Origin: Niastella sp.
GTDB lineage: Bacteria; Bacteroidota; Bacteroidia; Chitinophagales; Chitinophagaceae
Direction: 5' to 3'
NCBI GenBank assembly: GCA_016710595.1
Contig: JADJVM010000008.1
Span: 558,001 to 622,000, forward strand
Length of the DNA: 64,000 nt
The notes beneath the pieces were generated by a model. That model had not been told where the DNA came from. It searched no databases and saw only the letters and a program-made list of their open reading frames with translations. Position numbers and translations under genes: made by a program. Positions 1 through 9,061 of this stretch are shown here, one piece after another; the stretch's first letter is position 1; each line of letters starts with the position of its first letter.

Positions 1-176
1 AATGCTGTTATTTGTTTTTTGTACGCTGCCAGGTTGGCCTCGTATGCAGCATTCATATCTTCTGCAGCTTTTGTGCTGGCACCGTCATTCTCAGGTTTAG
101 TTTCACTCTTTTGGTCAGAGGAGTTACAACCAGTTATCATTAATACAATGATGAACATGGAAAATAATTTTTTCAT
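1..176 (-). CDS. Partial small lipoprotein, 3' end outside window
   Basis: Only the first 58 or so codons lie in the window; the gene continues past base 1. The reading starts MKKLFSMFIIVLMITGC, a short hydrophobic signal ending in a lipobox-type cysteine, so the product should be an acylated lipoprotein. After the cysteine comes a charged, Ser/Lys/Glu-rich linker and then an alanine-rich, probably helical stretch. No family can be named from this fragment. The signal and linker style resemble the lipoprotein at 38464-38997, but I see no clear alignment. Confidence 0.7.
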   Translation of the reverse strand, partial: MKKLFSMFIIVLMITGCNSSDQKSETKPENDGASTKAAEDMNAAYEANLAAYKKQITA

Positions 177-624
177 CTTTTTTTGTTTTTAGTTTAAAAT
201 ATAAGGATATCTCCCTTTTGAAAATTTCAGGTAAAATTTCACTGGTTATAATGCAACCGGTCATTTTGTATAATGACTGGTATTTCAGCTTTTCCGGACA
301 GGAATTGAATTAACAGGATAAACTTACTTTAAAGATTCAGGTGAAGTGTTATTTTAAGGACGAAAGAGGCAATTAGGTGTCCGAACAGGGAAATTATTTA
401 TCTGGAAAGAAAAGGTTTTAAATGGAAAGCTTAAAGTTTTATAAAGCCGCTGTTTTAAAAGCAGTGTTTTGCGTAAAACAGAAACCATCCCGCTTTCGCA
501 GGAAGCAAATATTTTGAAACACTTATAGGAAGATTTAGGAATCAAAAATGTTTTATGATGGGTTTACTTCTATTTTTTTATTTTAAAAAAAATAACTTTC
601 AATTCATAAGTGATTGCGTTGGTA
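177..624. other. AT-rich intergenic stretch, nothing recognised
   Basis: This 450-base gap lies between the start of the lipoprotein at 1-176 and the end of the next minus-strand gene. The only open frame of any size (354-545, minus) has no family resemblance or plausible start context. I see no RNA gene or clear terminator. Confidence 0.4.
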
Positions 625-1227
625 TTATTTTTTCAACAAATTATTTCCGGCTGCCTCAATAATTACATTCCTGTCATAGTAGGATGCATAGTGATCAATT
701 TTTTTATCGGCATTAAAATGAACAGAAAAATTCATCCGCAGGCCAACTGGCTTGTTTTTAAAAACCAGTGTATTTGTAAAATAAACAAGATCGTAAATGC
801 CCATCGGGAAACCATCACGGGGTTGAGAAATAACATTTATAGGAACATGGTTAAAAGCATTCATTGTCATTGATTGGATTCCTGAAGTAACTTTCCAGAT
901 TTTCCACCAGTTGATTAAAGTATTTTTTCCATGAAGCGTAGTACGGGTTACTGCATCGCCATCCGGAAAACTATAAACCACCGTATCTGCAAGCATTTTG
1001 GCCCATGCTTCAAAATTAAAAGCGGCCATTAATTTAAATGCTTTTTCGGAAGAATCTGCAAATTGTATGGGCGCAATGGTAAAGAGGGGATTGGTAACGG
1101 CGGTATCAGTCATCAATACATTTTGCTTAATATTTTCATTGTTGTTTTGCGGGGTATTACATGCACAAAAGAAGAAACTGTTTGCAATAATCATGGCAAT
1201 AAAAATTAAATAATGTACACGTTTCAT
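625..1227 (-). CDS. Lipoprotein with SnoaL/NTF2-like domain
   Basis: A 200-residue protein. The N-terminus has a basic MKR start, a hydrophobic helix, and a FFFCAC lipobox, so it is probably a lipoprotein (Cys around residue 23). Residues about 60-190 look like a SnoaL/NTF2-like fold: an opening helix with ALKLMAAFNFEAWAKMLADTV-type spacing, then DGDAVTRTTLHGKNTLINWW and a closing beta-rich segment ending in HYASYYD. Such domains are cone-shaped pockets used as enzymes or binding proteins; no substrate can be read from the sequence. The ATG start is chosen because it gives a complete signal peptide. The next gene upstream ends at 1298. Confidence 0.6.
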   Translation of the reverse strand: MKRVHYLIFIAMIIANSFFFCACNTPQNNNENIKQNVLMTDTAVTNPLFTIAPIQFADSSEKAFKLMAAFNFEAWAKMLADTVVYSFPDGDAVTRTTLHGKNTLINWWKIWKVTSGIQSMTMNAFNHVPINVISQPRDGFPMGIYDLVYFTNTLVFKNKPVGLRMNFSVHFNADKKIDHYASYYDRNVIIEAAGNNLLKK

Positions 1228-1297
1228 TTTGTGTTTTTTTCATTAAAAAATGACCTTGATTTATGTACTATGAAAGTATGCCGATGCAATAGATACC

Positions 1298-2440
1298 TTA
1301 TTTTTTACCTTTTAAAAAATACATCTCTATTTCCTCTTTGCTTTTTGTTGCTATTTTTCCGCGGCATTCACAATCAAAAAGCTGTTCAATCAAAGAAAAG
1401 GTTTGATATGAAATATTGATCTTTCCCGGTAGGCTGTGATGTTCCATTTGCGATGCTACATTCACCGTATTGCCCCATATATCATAAGCAAATTTGGTAA
1501 TGCCTACCACGCCTGCAATTACCGGCCCGGTATGAATGCCAATCCTAACTTCAAATTCCTGTAATCCTTGTATTTTTTTGGTGGTATTATAACCGCTCAT
1601 GAATTCAAGGATATCAAGTGCTGCATTTACGGTTATAACTGCATTGTCATCCCGTTCCGTAGGCAAACCAGCAGCACACATATAACAGTCGCCAATGGTT
1701 TTTATCTTTTCCATTCCATGCTTTTCAATAATATAATCGAAGCCACGAAAAATTTCATCAAGTTGGGTGATCAAAACATCGGGCATCATGGTTTCTGATA
1801 TGGAAGTAAAGCTTTTTATATCAGTAAACATCACACTCACCTGCTCATGTTTGCGGGCATAAGATTTTCCAAATCGCTTTAATTCTTCTGCAATTTCTTC
1901 TGGCAGGATGTTTAATAATAATTTTTCAGACTTTTCTTTTTCAGCTTCCAGTAAAATTGATTTTTTTTCTATTTCAATGGTACGTTGCTTTACTTTTTGC
2001 TCCAGGTTGTCATTGCTTTCTTTTAAAACAGATATCAGGTGCTTATTATCTCTCCGCAGCCTCACGGCCTCCAATGCATTATCAATCGTAATTTTTAATT
2101 CATCTTTATCCCATGGCTTTGTAATGTAGCGGTACACTTTACCCGTATTAATGGCTTCAATAATTGCTTCTATATCGCTGAAGCCGGTTAATATCATGCG
2201 AACATTATCCGGCTCGTCGGGTATTCGTTGCAAGAATTGCACGCCCGTCATACCCGGCATCCGCTGATCGGTTACAATTACATGTATATCATTATTTTTA
2301 ATGATCTCCATACCTTCAGCACCATTTTGGGCTGTAAAGATATTGTAGTACCTGCGCAAAGCTGCCCTGAATGAAGTAAGATTATTTTCTTCGTCATCTA
2401 CATATAAAATATTAAAGTCTTGGTTATCTTTTGATTCCAT
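1298..2440 (-). CDS. Response regulator fused to class III adenylate cyclase
   Basis: A 380-residue cytoplasmic output protein. Residues 10-130 are a receiver domain: acidic pair DDE near 15-17, phospho-acceptor D58 in VTDQRMPGM, and K108 in the KPW motif. A coiled coil spans about 135-190, followed by a class III nucleotide cyclase (about 195-375). The metal aspartates are D207 (FTDIKSF) and D251. K247 in KIKTIGD and D320 in AYDIWGN match the adenine-selecting pair, so the product is predicted to be cAMP. N327 is present, but the position normally held by the transition-state arginine (NVASR) is Gln331. It lies 5 bases downstream of a histidine kinase in the same operon, its likely phosphodonor. 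Confidence 0.88.
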   Translation of the reverse strand: MESKDNQDFNILYVDDEENNLTSFRAALRRYYNIFTAQNGAEGMEIIKNNDIHVIVTDQRMPGMTGVQFLQRIPDEPDNVRMILTGFSDIEAIIEAINTGKVYRYITKPWDKDELKITIDNALEAVRLRRDNKHLISVLKESNDNLEQKVKQRTIEIEKKSILLEAEKEKSEKLLLNILPEEIAEELKRFGKSYARKHEQVSVMFTDIKSFTSISETMMPDVLITQLDEIFRGFDYIIEKHGMEKIKTIGDCYMCAAGLPTERDDNAVITVNAALDILEFMSGYNTTKKIQGLQEFEVRIGIHTGPVIAGVVGITKFAYDIWGNTVNVASQMEHHSLPGKINISYQTFSLIEQLFDCECRGKIATKSKEEIEMYFLKGKK

Positions 2441-2445
2441 TTTCT

Positions 2446-3579
2446 TTATAGTGTGTTTAATTTTTCATTTTTTATTTGCTGGATAGGAAGTGTAATGATA
2501 AATACAGCGCCTTCTCCTTTTACTGATTCCACTTCTATCTTGCCATTGTGCTTTTGTATGATACCATAGCTAATGGATAAACCAAGTCCTGTTCCTTTAC
2601 CCACATCTTTGGTGGTAAAAAAAGGGTCGAATATTTTTTTCTTTGTTTCATCACTCATTCCCGGACCGGTATCTTTAATTGATATTTTCACAAGGTTATC
2701 AGTAGCCCATGTTTTTATAAATATTTTTCCTTCGCCGGGTATAGCTTGCACTGCGTTAGAAATAATATTCATGAACACCTGGTTCAGTTGCCCTGGCAAG
2801 CAGTCCACTTCCGGTATCTGGCCCAGGTCTTTTACAATTTCCACCCTATCTTTATAAGCGCTATGAAGCAAAGCCAGTGTTGATTCAATGCCCTCGTTTA
2901 AATTCGTTTTCTTTACCACATTCTGATCGAGCCTTGAAAAATTGCGCAACCCTTTTACAATCTCTGAAGTCCTTGCTGCACCTTCCTCAATCCCTCGCAG
3001 CAAGCTTTTCACTTCTTCTATCGAAAACGAGATGCCTGTCTTATTCTTATATTCCTCCACCTTTTCAAAAAATGTTTCCAGTTTATTTTCTGTAATGGCC
3101 TGTTCGTATAATTGAATGCACTGCATAATTTCTGCTAAATCTTCTTTTAATGGTTTGATGTTGGCCGATACAAAATTAATCGGGTTATTTATCTCATGTG
3201 CTACGCCTGCTGTCAATTGGCCGAGTGATGCCATTTTTTCTGATTGTACCAGTTGCTCCTGCGCTTCTTTCAGAATCGTCATGGCTTCATTCAATTCAAC
3301 ATTTTTTTCTTCTGTCAATTTTTTTTGCTTATCCAGTTCAGCAAGGTTCCTGTCAATTACATTTTTTGCATCTTCAATATTTTTTTTCTGTTTTTCAATT
3401 TCCTTGATGCTTGCATTTAATACATTGGTGATGGCGGCTTTATCATGTAGTGTACGGTTGTATTTAAATTCTGCCACCTCCAACTTTTTTTTGATCGCTT
3501 TTATTTCTAAAAAAAGCGATTCCCGCTGCTCTTCTGAAAGCGTTATTTCATCAACAATTTTTATTAGTTGCTCCAACAA
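2446..3579 (-). CDS. Soluble sensor histidine kinase
   Basis: A 377-residue kinase with no membrane segment and no recognisable sensor domain. Residues 1-115 are predicted long coiled coil rich in Lys, Glu and Gln. The H-box is at about 117-135, with H128 in GVAHEINNP. HATPase_c motifs follow: N-box around NIISNAVQAI, G1 DTGPGM, F-box DPFFTTK and G2 GTGLGLS. The frame has no ATG before codon 100, and a stop lies just two codons upstream of the first TTG, so a TTG start at 3579 or 3576 is needed to include the coiled coil. It is flanked by a FIST protein upstream (33-base gap) and the receiver-cyclase downstream (5-base gap), which suggests FIST is its input and the cyclase its output. Confidence 0.9.
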   Translation of the reverse strand: MLEQLIKIVDEITLSEEQRESLFLEIKAIKKKLEVAEFKYNRTLHDKAAITNVLNASIKEIEKQKKNIEDAKNVIDRNLAELDKQKKLTEEKNVELNEAMTILKEAQEQLVQSEKMASLGQLTAGVAHEINNPINFVSANIKPLKEDLAEIMQCIQLYEQAITENKLETFFEKVEEYKNKTGISFSIEEVKSLLRGIEEGAARTSEIVKGLRNFSRLDQNVVKKTNLNEGIESTLALLHSAYKDRVEIVKDLGQIPEVDCLPGQLNQVFMNIISNAVQAIPGEGKIFIKTWATDNLVKISIKDTGPGMSDETKKKIFDPFFTTKDVGKGTGLGLSISYGIIQKHNGKIEVESVKGEGAVFIITLPIQQIKNEKLNTL

Positions 3580-3612
3580 ACTTTAAAAGGTTTAATGATT
3601 AAATGTAAGCAA

Positions 3613-4743
3613 TTAATTTTTTTCCTGTAAAATAACCATTGAGCATGTTTCGTTATGGAATTCACAAGTGCAATTTTTGGCAGCGCCAATTTCGCCATAC
3701 GTAAAAAAGCCAATCAACGGCTTGTTCCAAATACCTCTTATTTTATCAGCTTCATCGCCTGTCATTGGCCCTAAAGCCATGTGCCTTGCTTTGCAGGAAA
3801 ACATGATCAATGCATCAGCCTCAGGAATACCGGTCTTAAGCGCAGTAATCCGTTCGGCTGTTTTTTCAATCAAATCAAAGCCCGGCTGCACAGAAAATTT
3901 TACTTTACTGCCTTGCGGTATGCCACCTGCAAAGATCAGGGCCCTGCTTTCTATATCAACCATCAATGGCGCCCTGAGCACCACATTGCCGTTTTCTTTA
4001 GTCATTTGAAGGGGATATTGTGCAAAATTTTGTGCAATGATCTCAGCCGTGTTGTCAACACTTTCAGTAAACTGAAAATAGTTTACAAAAACATCCACTG
4101 CCGGTTCATCATCAATCGTGTAAACTACATTGCCCACCGATTTGGTAATTACTTTTTCGATACCTATATTATCCCAGCCGCTGGTGGCAAGGCCTTTCAC
4201 ATTTATTTTATCATTATCCAATATCAAACCAATTATTCCATTTGAAGTTTCAAAATGATTGCTAAACACAAATGACCCTTTCATGGTTAAATCATCGGCT
4301 GCAAGCCCGCCATATAAAGGCAGTGTTGCATCACAATCCTGCACCCCTTTTATGATTTGCTCCGCATCAATGGTTAGCCCGCTTGAAATAACAATTACGG
4401 AAGGGTTGGCAAAAGATGCTTTGGCAAAAATGGCCATATCATTAGATACCTTGTATGTATCTGCAGACGCCTCAGTAAAAATTTTATAATGCGCCTTGTT
4501 CATGTTGAGCAGCATGATGACTGTTGATTTTTCCATTACTTCAGAATCAATGATCTCACCCGCTGTGGTGGATCCAAACACATCCACTTTTTTTTCATTG
4601 AAAAAATCAACCAACCCTTGCCTTTCCTGGGTAATGGAACAAAATACAATGGCAAGCGTAGGCGCAAATCCATCAGAAGTGGCTTTTGAAAATTTAGATT
4701 TTATTTGATCCATATTTTCGCCATAAATATTTTTTGCTATCAT
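3613..4743 (-). CDS. FIST (N and C) domain signal-sensing protein
   Basis: A 376-residue soluble protein with FIST_N (about 20-210) and FIST_C (about 215-370) layout. Supporting motifs are FGSTTAGEI near residue 58, the glycine-rich LYGGLAADD near 143, FSCKARHMALG near 315 and the closing GFFTYGEIG. FIST domains are described as intracellular or periplasmic small-ligand sensors, often encoded with kinases and cyclases; amino acids have been proposed as ligands. Here no signal peptide is seen, so it probably works in the cytoplasm. It sits immediately upstream of the kinase and downstream of a decarboxylase, which fits sensing of an amino acid or amine. The ATG at 4743 is a natural start. Confidence 0.9.
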   Translation of the reverse strand: MIAKNIYGENMDQIKSKFSKATSDGFAPTLAIVFCSITQERQGLVDFFNEKKVDVFGSTTAGEIIDSEVMEKSTVIMLLNMNKAHYKIFTEASADTYKVSNDMAIFAKASFANPSVIVISSGLTIDAEQIIKGVQDCDATLPLYGGLAADDLTMKGSFVFSNHFETSNGIIGLILDNDKINVKGLATSGWDNIGIEKVITKSVGNVVYTIDDEPAVDVFVNYFQFTESVDNTAEIIAQNFAQYPLQMTKENGNVVLRAPLMVDIESRALIFAGGIPQGSKVKFSVQPGFDLIEKTAERITALKTGIPEADALIMFSCKARHMALGPMTGDEADKIRGIWNKPLIGFFTYGEIGAAKNCTCEFHNETCSMVILQEKN

Positions 4744-4775
4744 GATAATTTGGTTTTAAAAATTTATGATTCGGT

Positions 4776-7007
4776 TCATTGCCCTGATTTTATTTTTGTA
4801 ACAATGGCATTTACATTCCGGGTGATAATTTCAATAAGGGAGGGTATAAAAGAACCTTGTACGGTATTGGTAAGCCAGGGGTTCATAATGGTAGAAATAA
4901 TAAAATTGATAGAATCATCGTATCCATTTGTAACGCCAAGCCTTGTACGCAAATCATCCATTAATACATTGCCATAATTTCCACGGGTAAAAGAGGAAGA
5001 GGTCACTACAATTTCCGGGATATGCTCTGTATCTCCGGGTTTGTCGCTAAAGCTAAATGCCCGGTAGATCGCATCGTTCAATGCATTCACTTTGGCCATA
5101 TCGCTATTTACACTATTATCATTGTTATAAAAATTATACATATAAGTTATGATGGTTTGGTCGCCGCCCAATTCTTTAAACAATGCAAAGGCTTCTGTAT
5201 CGGCTATCAAAGTTTCGTTGCTTACGTTTACAATCCTGTCCCTGATAAATTCATATTGCTTTTGTACATCGGCCGGATTTTGACGTTGTTCTATGGCAGG
5301 TATTGGTACTAATGGCACAATAAAAAACGGTTGCTGGGCAATATTTAAACAAACCAATGCAGCATACAATCTTTTTGCATTAAAATAACAATCGCCTGAA
5401 ATTTTACCATATCCATCCGTATTGGGCCTGATCATTTTATGGCTAAAATAAACTGCTGATGCTGCTGCACCGGGCTTAGAACCTTCTACTCCATACACAC
5501 CCACAGTAGGGTCAACCCCGCCATGATAAACAACCGGTGCGGTAAAAGATACCAAATTACGCATAGCAGAATTCCGGTAACACAAGCCTCCTGCCGGATA
5601 CGGCACATACCCTGATTTATGCGGATCAATGGTGATAGAATCAGCTAATTGCAACACTTTGTATTGTTCCGTTACATAGGCACTCATTGGTAATGCCATC
5701 ATAGCTTTTTCGCTGATGTGTTTAAAAAAGGCAGGGTTACTTTCGTCACTACTATTGAGCATGGTTTTGTAATAACCGCCCCATGCGGCATCTGCATGTA
5801 TGGCAAACTCCATTCCTTTTTTACGATATGTTTCCCGAATGGCTAACACATCTTTTAAGGGATCTACAGCGCTTTCTTCTGTAGTGCCAATAATTGCTAC
5901 TACATTCATCACCGGAATTTTTTTCTGCAGGCAATTATCCAGCATGGCTGTAAAAGCAGTCAGGTCCATCCTGGCCTTTTTATCTACCGGTATGCTTATC
6001 ATGTTAGCAGCGCCAATACCCAATATAGCTGCGCCTTTGGGCCAGGAGTAATGCCTGGTAGCCGAACACAATGAAACGGGTGTGTTTAAAATGCCAGGTA
6101 AATATTTTGAAAGGATATCGTGGTAGCCAATATTTTGAACCGTGAAATTAGCAATGGCATTGCTTACGGTGGTAATATCTATTTGGTATTGTGCAGCAAT
6201 TTTGTTGGGTATTTTTAATATTTCATCAATGGGTAAGTTTACCAATGCCCAATCATCTAAAGCCAGCAGTGATACAGATTTGCCATCTAATAAAGTAACC
6301 TGGAAGCTTTTGCAATTTGCCAAAACTGAATCATTTTCAATAGCAGCTTTTACACTTACCGGATAAAATTTTAGATTCCTTGCCATCCACAAGCCTTCCA
6401 GGTTAGCCACAGAACCATCGCAGGTAATATGCCCCCACCCTGTTACCTGGTTATCTAATAATTGAAAATCGCTGGCGCCGATGGGATTAATTTTGTACCC
6501 CAATAATTTACACAATTCATTGCCTACATACATTTCCATAATCGTAGTAACCGGCGATGCTTCAGCAGCTACATTATTTTGATTGTACAGCAAGGCAGCA
6601 AAATAGCCAAGTATGCCAGGAAGCGTGGTATCCCAAAGCATGTGGCCAATGGTACGCATACTAAAAAATGCACCGGAGCCTTTTAATTCATTAATGAGAT
6701 TATCATATTCAAGGCCCATCATTACCATCGTATCAATAAAGGGTTTTGATTTTTGAATGTCTTTATCAAGATAATCTGGATCGTTGGGAAAATAATTTTT
6801 TCGGGAATCAATATTCCCTTGCAATGCAAGCAGCATCAGCTCCTGCATGTAAATAAAATTATCGCCCCTTGTACCCGGAAACATAGCTTCGATACTATCG
6901 GCGCCGGAGCCTTTTAGTTTTATCCTTGTTTCATCAGGTTGTTTTAAATGGGTTTGCAATAATTTATTGGCAAATTCAATGGCATGTTTTTTATCTGTAT
7001 GAAGCAT
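4776..7007 (-). CDS. PLP-dependent group II decarboxylase, tyrosine-decarboxylase-like
   Basis: A 743-residue fold-type I PLP enzyme. The PLP-binding lysine is K464 in DPHKSGYVPYPAG, and the ring-nitrogen aspartate is D406 in HADAAWGGYY. The stretch around 121-170 (GHMLWDTTLPGILGYFAALLYN, then EASPVTT and NELCKLLGY) follows the layout of bacterial tyrosine decarboxylases, which are about 620 residues long; this one has a longer C-terminus. The likely reaction is decarboxylation of an aromatic amino acid to its amine, but the substrate is inferred. It is followed after 32 bases by the FIST sensor gene and preceded after 40 bases by an NTF2-like gene. A repeat of TAATTGT units lies directly upstream of its ATG. 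Confidence 0.85.
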   Translation of the reverse strand: MLHTDKKHAIEFANKLLQTHLKQPDETRIKLKGSGADSIEAMFPGTRGDNFIYMQELMLLALQGNIDSRKNYFPNDPDYLDKDIQKSKPFIDTMVMMGLEYDNLINELKGSGAFFSMRTIGHMLWDTTLPGILGYFAALLYNQNNVAAEASPVTTIMEMYVGNELCKLLGYKINPIGASDFQLLDNQVTGWGHITCDGSVANLEGLWMARNLKFYPVSVKAAIENDSVLANCKSFQVTLLDGKSVSLLALDDWALVNLPIDEILKIPNKIAAQYQIDITTVSNAIANFTVQNIGYHDILSKYLPGILNTPVSLCSATRHYSWPKGAAILGIGAANMISIPVDKKARMDLTAFTAMLDNCLQKKIPVMNVVAIIGTTEESAVDPLKDVLAIRETYRKKGMEFAIHADAAWGGYYKTMLNSSDESNPAFFKHISEKAMMALPMSAYVTEQYKVLQLADSITIDPHKSGYVPYPAGGLCYRNSAMRNLVSFTAPVVYHGGVDPTVGVYGVEGSKPGAAASAVYFSHKMIRPNTDGYGKISGDCYFNAKRLYAALVCLNIAQQPFFIVPLVPIPAIEQRQNPADVQKQYEFIRDRIVNVSNETLIADTEAFALFKELGGDQTIITYMYNFYNNDNSVNSDMAKVNALNDAIYRAFSFSDKPGDTEHIPEIVVTSSSFTRGNYGNVLMDDLRTRLGVTNGYDDSINFIISTIMNPWLTNTVQGSFIPSLIEIITRNVNAIVTKIKSGQ

Positions 7008-7008
7008 A

Positions 7009-7044
7009 GTAATTGTTAATTGATAATTGTTAATTGTTAATTGT
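7009..7044. repeat. Short tandem TAATTGT-type repeat before the decarboxylase start
   Basis: About four imperfect copies of a 7-base AATTGTT/AATTGAT unit fill the 40-base gap between the NTF2-like gene and the decarboxylase ATG. On the mRNA strand the unit reads as repeats of CAATTAA. It could vary in copy number or affect translation initiation of the decarboxylase; that role is inference. Confidence 0.6.
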
Positions 7045-7047
7045 GCG

Positions 7048-7467
7048 TTATGCCGTTAAATCAGAATTAAAACAATCCCTGAAAATTTTCCAGGAATTAT
7101 CCTCCTGCTTCCAAAGCTGGATAGATTTACCAACATCTTTATTTACACCGCCAGGTTGGCTTAGAGTGTAGGCTTCCTGCACGCCTACTACATCAATGTT
7201 TCCATAAACGATTGTTTCCACAACGGTATATTCTGTAAAACCCTGTGCAATAAAGCCTGCAATAGCGGCCTGTATATTTGTACGGCCTTGAACAGAGGGA
7301 GCGCCAGGCGCCATAAATTCGGCATCTATGGTATAGCAGGCAGCTACTCCTGCTGCATCGCCCTTTGCCATGGCGGCGGCAAACAGTTGATTCTTTTCCT
7401 GGATTGCTTCTTTTACAGAACCCAGGCTAAAATTGTTGTTGCTTTTTGATTGATTTGAGTTGCTCAT
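7048..7467 (-). CDS. NTF2-like / SnoaL-like small protein (DUF4440-type)
   Basis: A 139-residue soluble protein. After a polar Ser/Asn-rich N-terminus of about 17 residues comes a typical NTF2-like domain: a helix with KEAIQEKNQLFAAAMAKGDAAG, the YTIDAEFMAPG strand, QGRTNIQAAIAGF, and the closing KQEDNSWKIFRD with F/W and Asp. This is the signature of the DUF4440/SnoaL-type families, in which the cone holds a small ligand or substrate. No signal peptide is present. It precedes the decarboxylase on the same strand by 40 bases and may be the first gene of the decarboxylase-FIST-kinase-cyclase operon. Confidence 0.75.
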   Translation of the reverse strand: MSNSNQSKSNNNFSLGSVKEAIQEKNQLFAAAMAKGDAAGVAACYTIDAEFMAPGAPSVQGRTNIQAAIAGFIAQGFTEYTVVETIVYGNIDVVGVQEAYTLSQPGGVNKDVGKSIQLWKQEDNSWKIFRDCFNSDLTA

Positions 7468-7975
7468 ATTGAATGTATTTTAGTTTGTATGTTATGCTAC
7501 TTTTTTTATTATAAAAATTGCCCCTGCTAACCATGGCAGGCAGGTTGGTTTTAAATAAGACTTTGAAAATGATGCATTGCCCTAAATGACAGTTTCAAAA
7601 AGGGGGCAGGTATAAATCTTTCAGTGAGCAACTTGCAAGGATACAGCCATGTTTGCAAAAGAGCCTATTAGAATTTCGATTACTTTTTTTTATTTTATTT
7701 ATCTAACAGGTCTTATATACATTAATGGTTTTGCAGAATAAATTTAAGTAAATTAAAACCAGGCGTATTAAAATACAGGATGAAACAATGAAATTATTAC
7801 CCCAAACAAGGCTTTTACTTATCAAGCTAAGAAATTGTTGTGCTGTATCTTGATTAAGTAAGAAGATACTTAACTTGTATCTTACATTACAAGCGAGCAT
7901 TACAATAAGTACCCTGTAAATTTTATACCTGGACTGTTCATGCATCAAAGCCTTTCAAAAAAAAATTCAATTGTT
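7468..7975. other. Intergenic region without a convincing gene
   Basis: This 508-base AT-rich gap should hold the promoter of the NTF2-like gene and the 3' end of nnrD. A minus-strand frame at 7703-7948 encodes a composition unlike a real protein (Ile/Leu/Cys-rich) and is not called. Bases 7633-7666 contain TTGCAAGG followed by TTGCAAAAGAGCCT, which also occur as the two arms of the palindrome at 38091-38147; this may be chance. Confidence 0.35.
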
Positions 7976-8800
7976 TTATTGGCAAATTTCTTTAAAAGCA
8001 TCAGCAAAATAATCAATAACATCTGTTATGATCATACTTTCCATTGATTGTGATTGCAAGGTAATATCTGCAGCCAGGCCATGTAAGTACACAGCTATTT
8101 CTGCTGCAACGGATGTAGAATAGCCTTGTGCCAAAAATGAAGTAATTACTCCAGTTAAAGCATCACCCGATCCACCTTTTGCAAGGCCTGCATTGCCCGT
8201 AGTGTTATACGATATTTTTTCGGGTGAAATGATTGCGGTGTGATGGCCTTTTAATACGATTATGATTCTATATTCCTTCGCTTGCTGAGCGGCGGTATGC
8301 ACCCGCTCTTCATTATTTTTATGTTTTCCAAAAAGCCTGTCAAATTCACCGGCATGTGGTGTAATCATTGTGTGCTCAGGAATTTTATTAAAAAGTTCTT
8401 TATTGTGTGATATGATCGTAAGTGCATCAGCATCCAATACCAATGGTGTTTTACATGTTGTCATTATTTTCAAAAGCAATTCTTCAGCAGCAGCATCAAT
8501 ACCCATACCCGGCCCTATACCTACTGCAGTAAATTTTTTAAAATTGTCCTGATCGTCTTCTCTCATCAACAACATGGCTTCCGGCACAGTTGTTTGTAAA
8601 ATAAATCTTTCCTCTGAGGGAACAGAAACTGTTAACAAACCCACACCCGATCTTATACATGCTTTGGATGCTATAACGGCAGCGCCCATATAACCCTTTT
8701 TGCCTGCTATGATAAGCGCATGGCCATAATCTCCTTTATTAGAAAAGGGCTCCCTTTTTTTTAGGTGAGATTGTATGTATTTTAATTCCAGGTAATTCAA
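7976..8800 (-). CDS. nnrD: ADP-dependent NAD(P)H-hydrate dehydratase
   Basis: A 274-residue ribokinase-like (YjeF C-terminal) enzyme that dehydrates damaged (6S)-NADHX/NADPHX back to NAD(P)H using ADP. Visible motifs are the N-terminal KGDYGHALIIAGKKGYMGAA nucleotide-fold start, GIGPGMG near 100, the DADAL strand near 143, ITPHAGEFDRL, and the catalytic/anion-hole motif LAKGGSGDALTG near residues 215-226. The usual N-terminal NAD(P)HX epimerase (NnrE) half is absent, so this is the stand-alone dehydratase. No ATG exists in frame between the upstream stop and the conserved core, so a TTG start at 8800 is assumed. Confidence 0.9.
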   Translation of the reverse strand: MNYLELKYIQSHLKKREPFSNKGDYGHALIIAGKKGYMGAAVIASKACIRSGVGLLTVSVPSEERFILQTTVPEAMLLMREDDQDNFKKFTAVGIGPGMGIDAAAEELLLKIMTTCKTPLVLDADALTIISHNKELFNKIPEHTMITPHAGEFDRLFGKHKNNEERVHTAAQQAKEYRIIIVLKGHHTAIISPEKISYNTTGNAGLAKGGSGDALTGVITSFLAQGYSTSVAAEIAVYLHGLAADITLQSQSMESMIITDVIDYFADAFKEICQ

Positions 8801-9061
8801 TGCTTTATTTTTAAAGAAAATAAACTTAATTAATTTTCATTTTTAGTTCCATATAACCACGATACAACATATAAAATTACAAAAAGTAATATTTAAGTAA
8901 CTTTTTAAATTAATTCTTTTACAAGCGTGTGGGTATCATTTAAAATACCGTAATTATTATGCCAGCATTGTCTCCTGGAAGCATTTGTATATCGGTCTCT
9001 GCTATTCCGCAAACCTAATTTTAATAAATACAGGAATATTAATTTACAATTACATTTAAAA

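Noticed and set aside
354..545. 63-codon minus-strand frame near the window start
   Set aside because: Phe/Ser/Lys-rich AT-driven composition, no homology pattern and no promoter or start support.
7703..7948. 81-codon minus-strand frame behind nnrD
   Set aside because: Cys/Ile/Leu-rich AT-driven composition with no clear signal, domain or start context.
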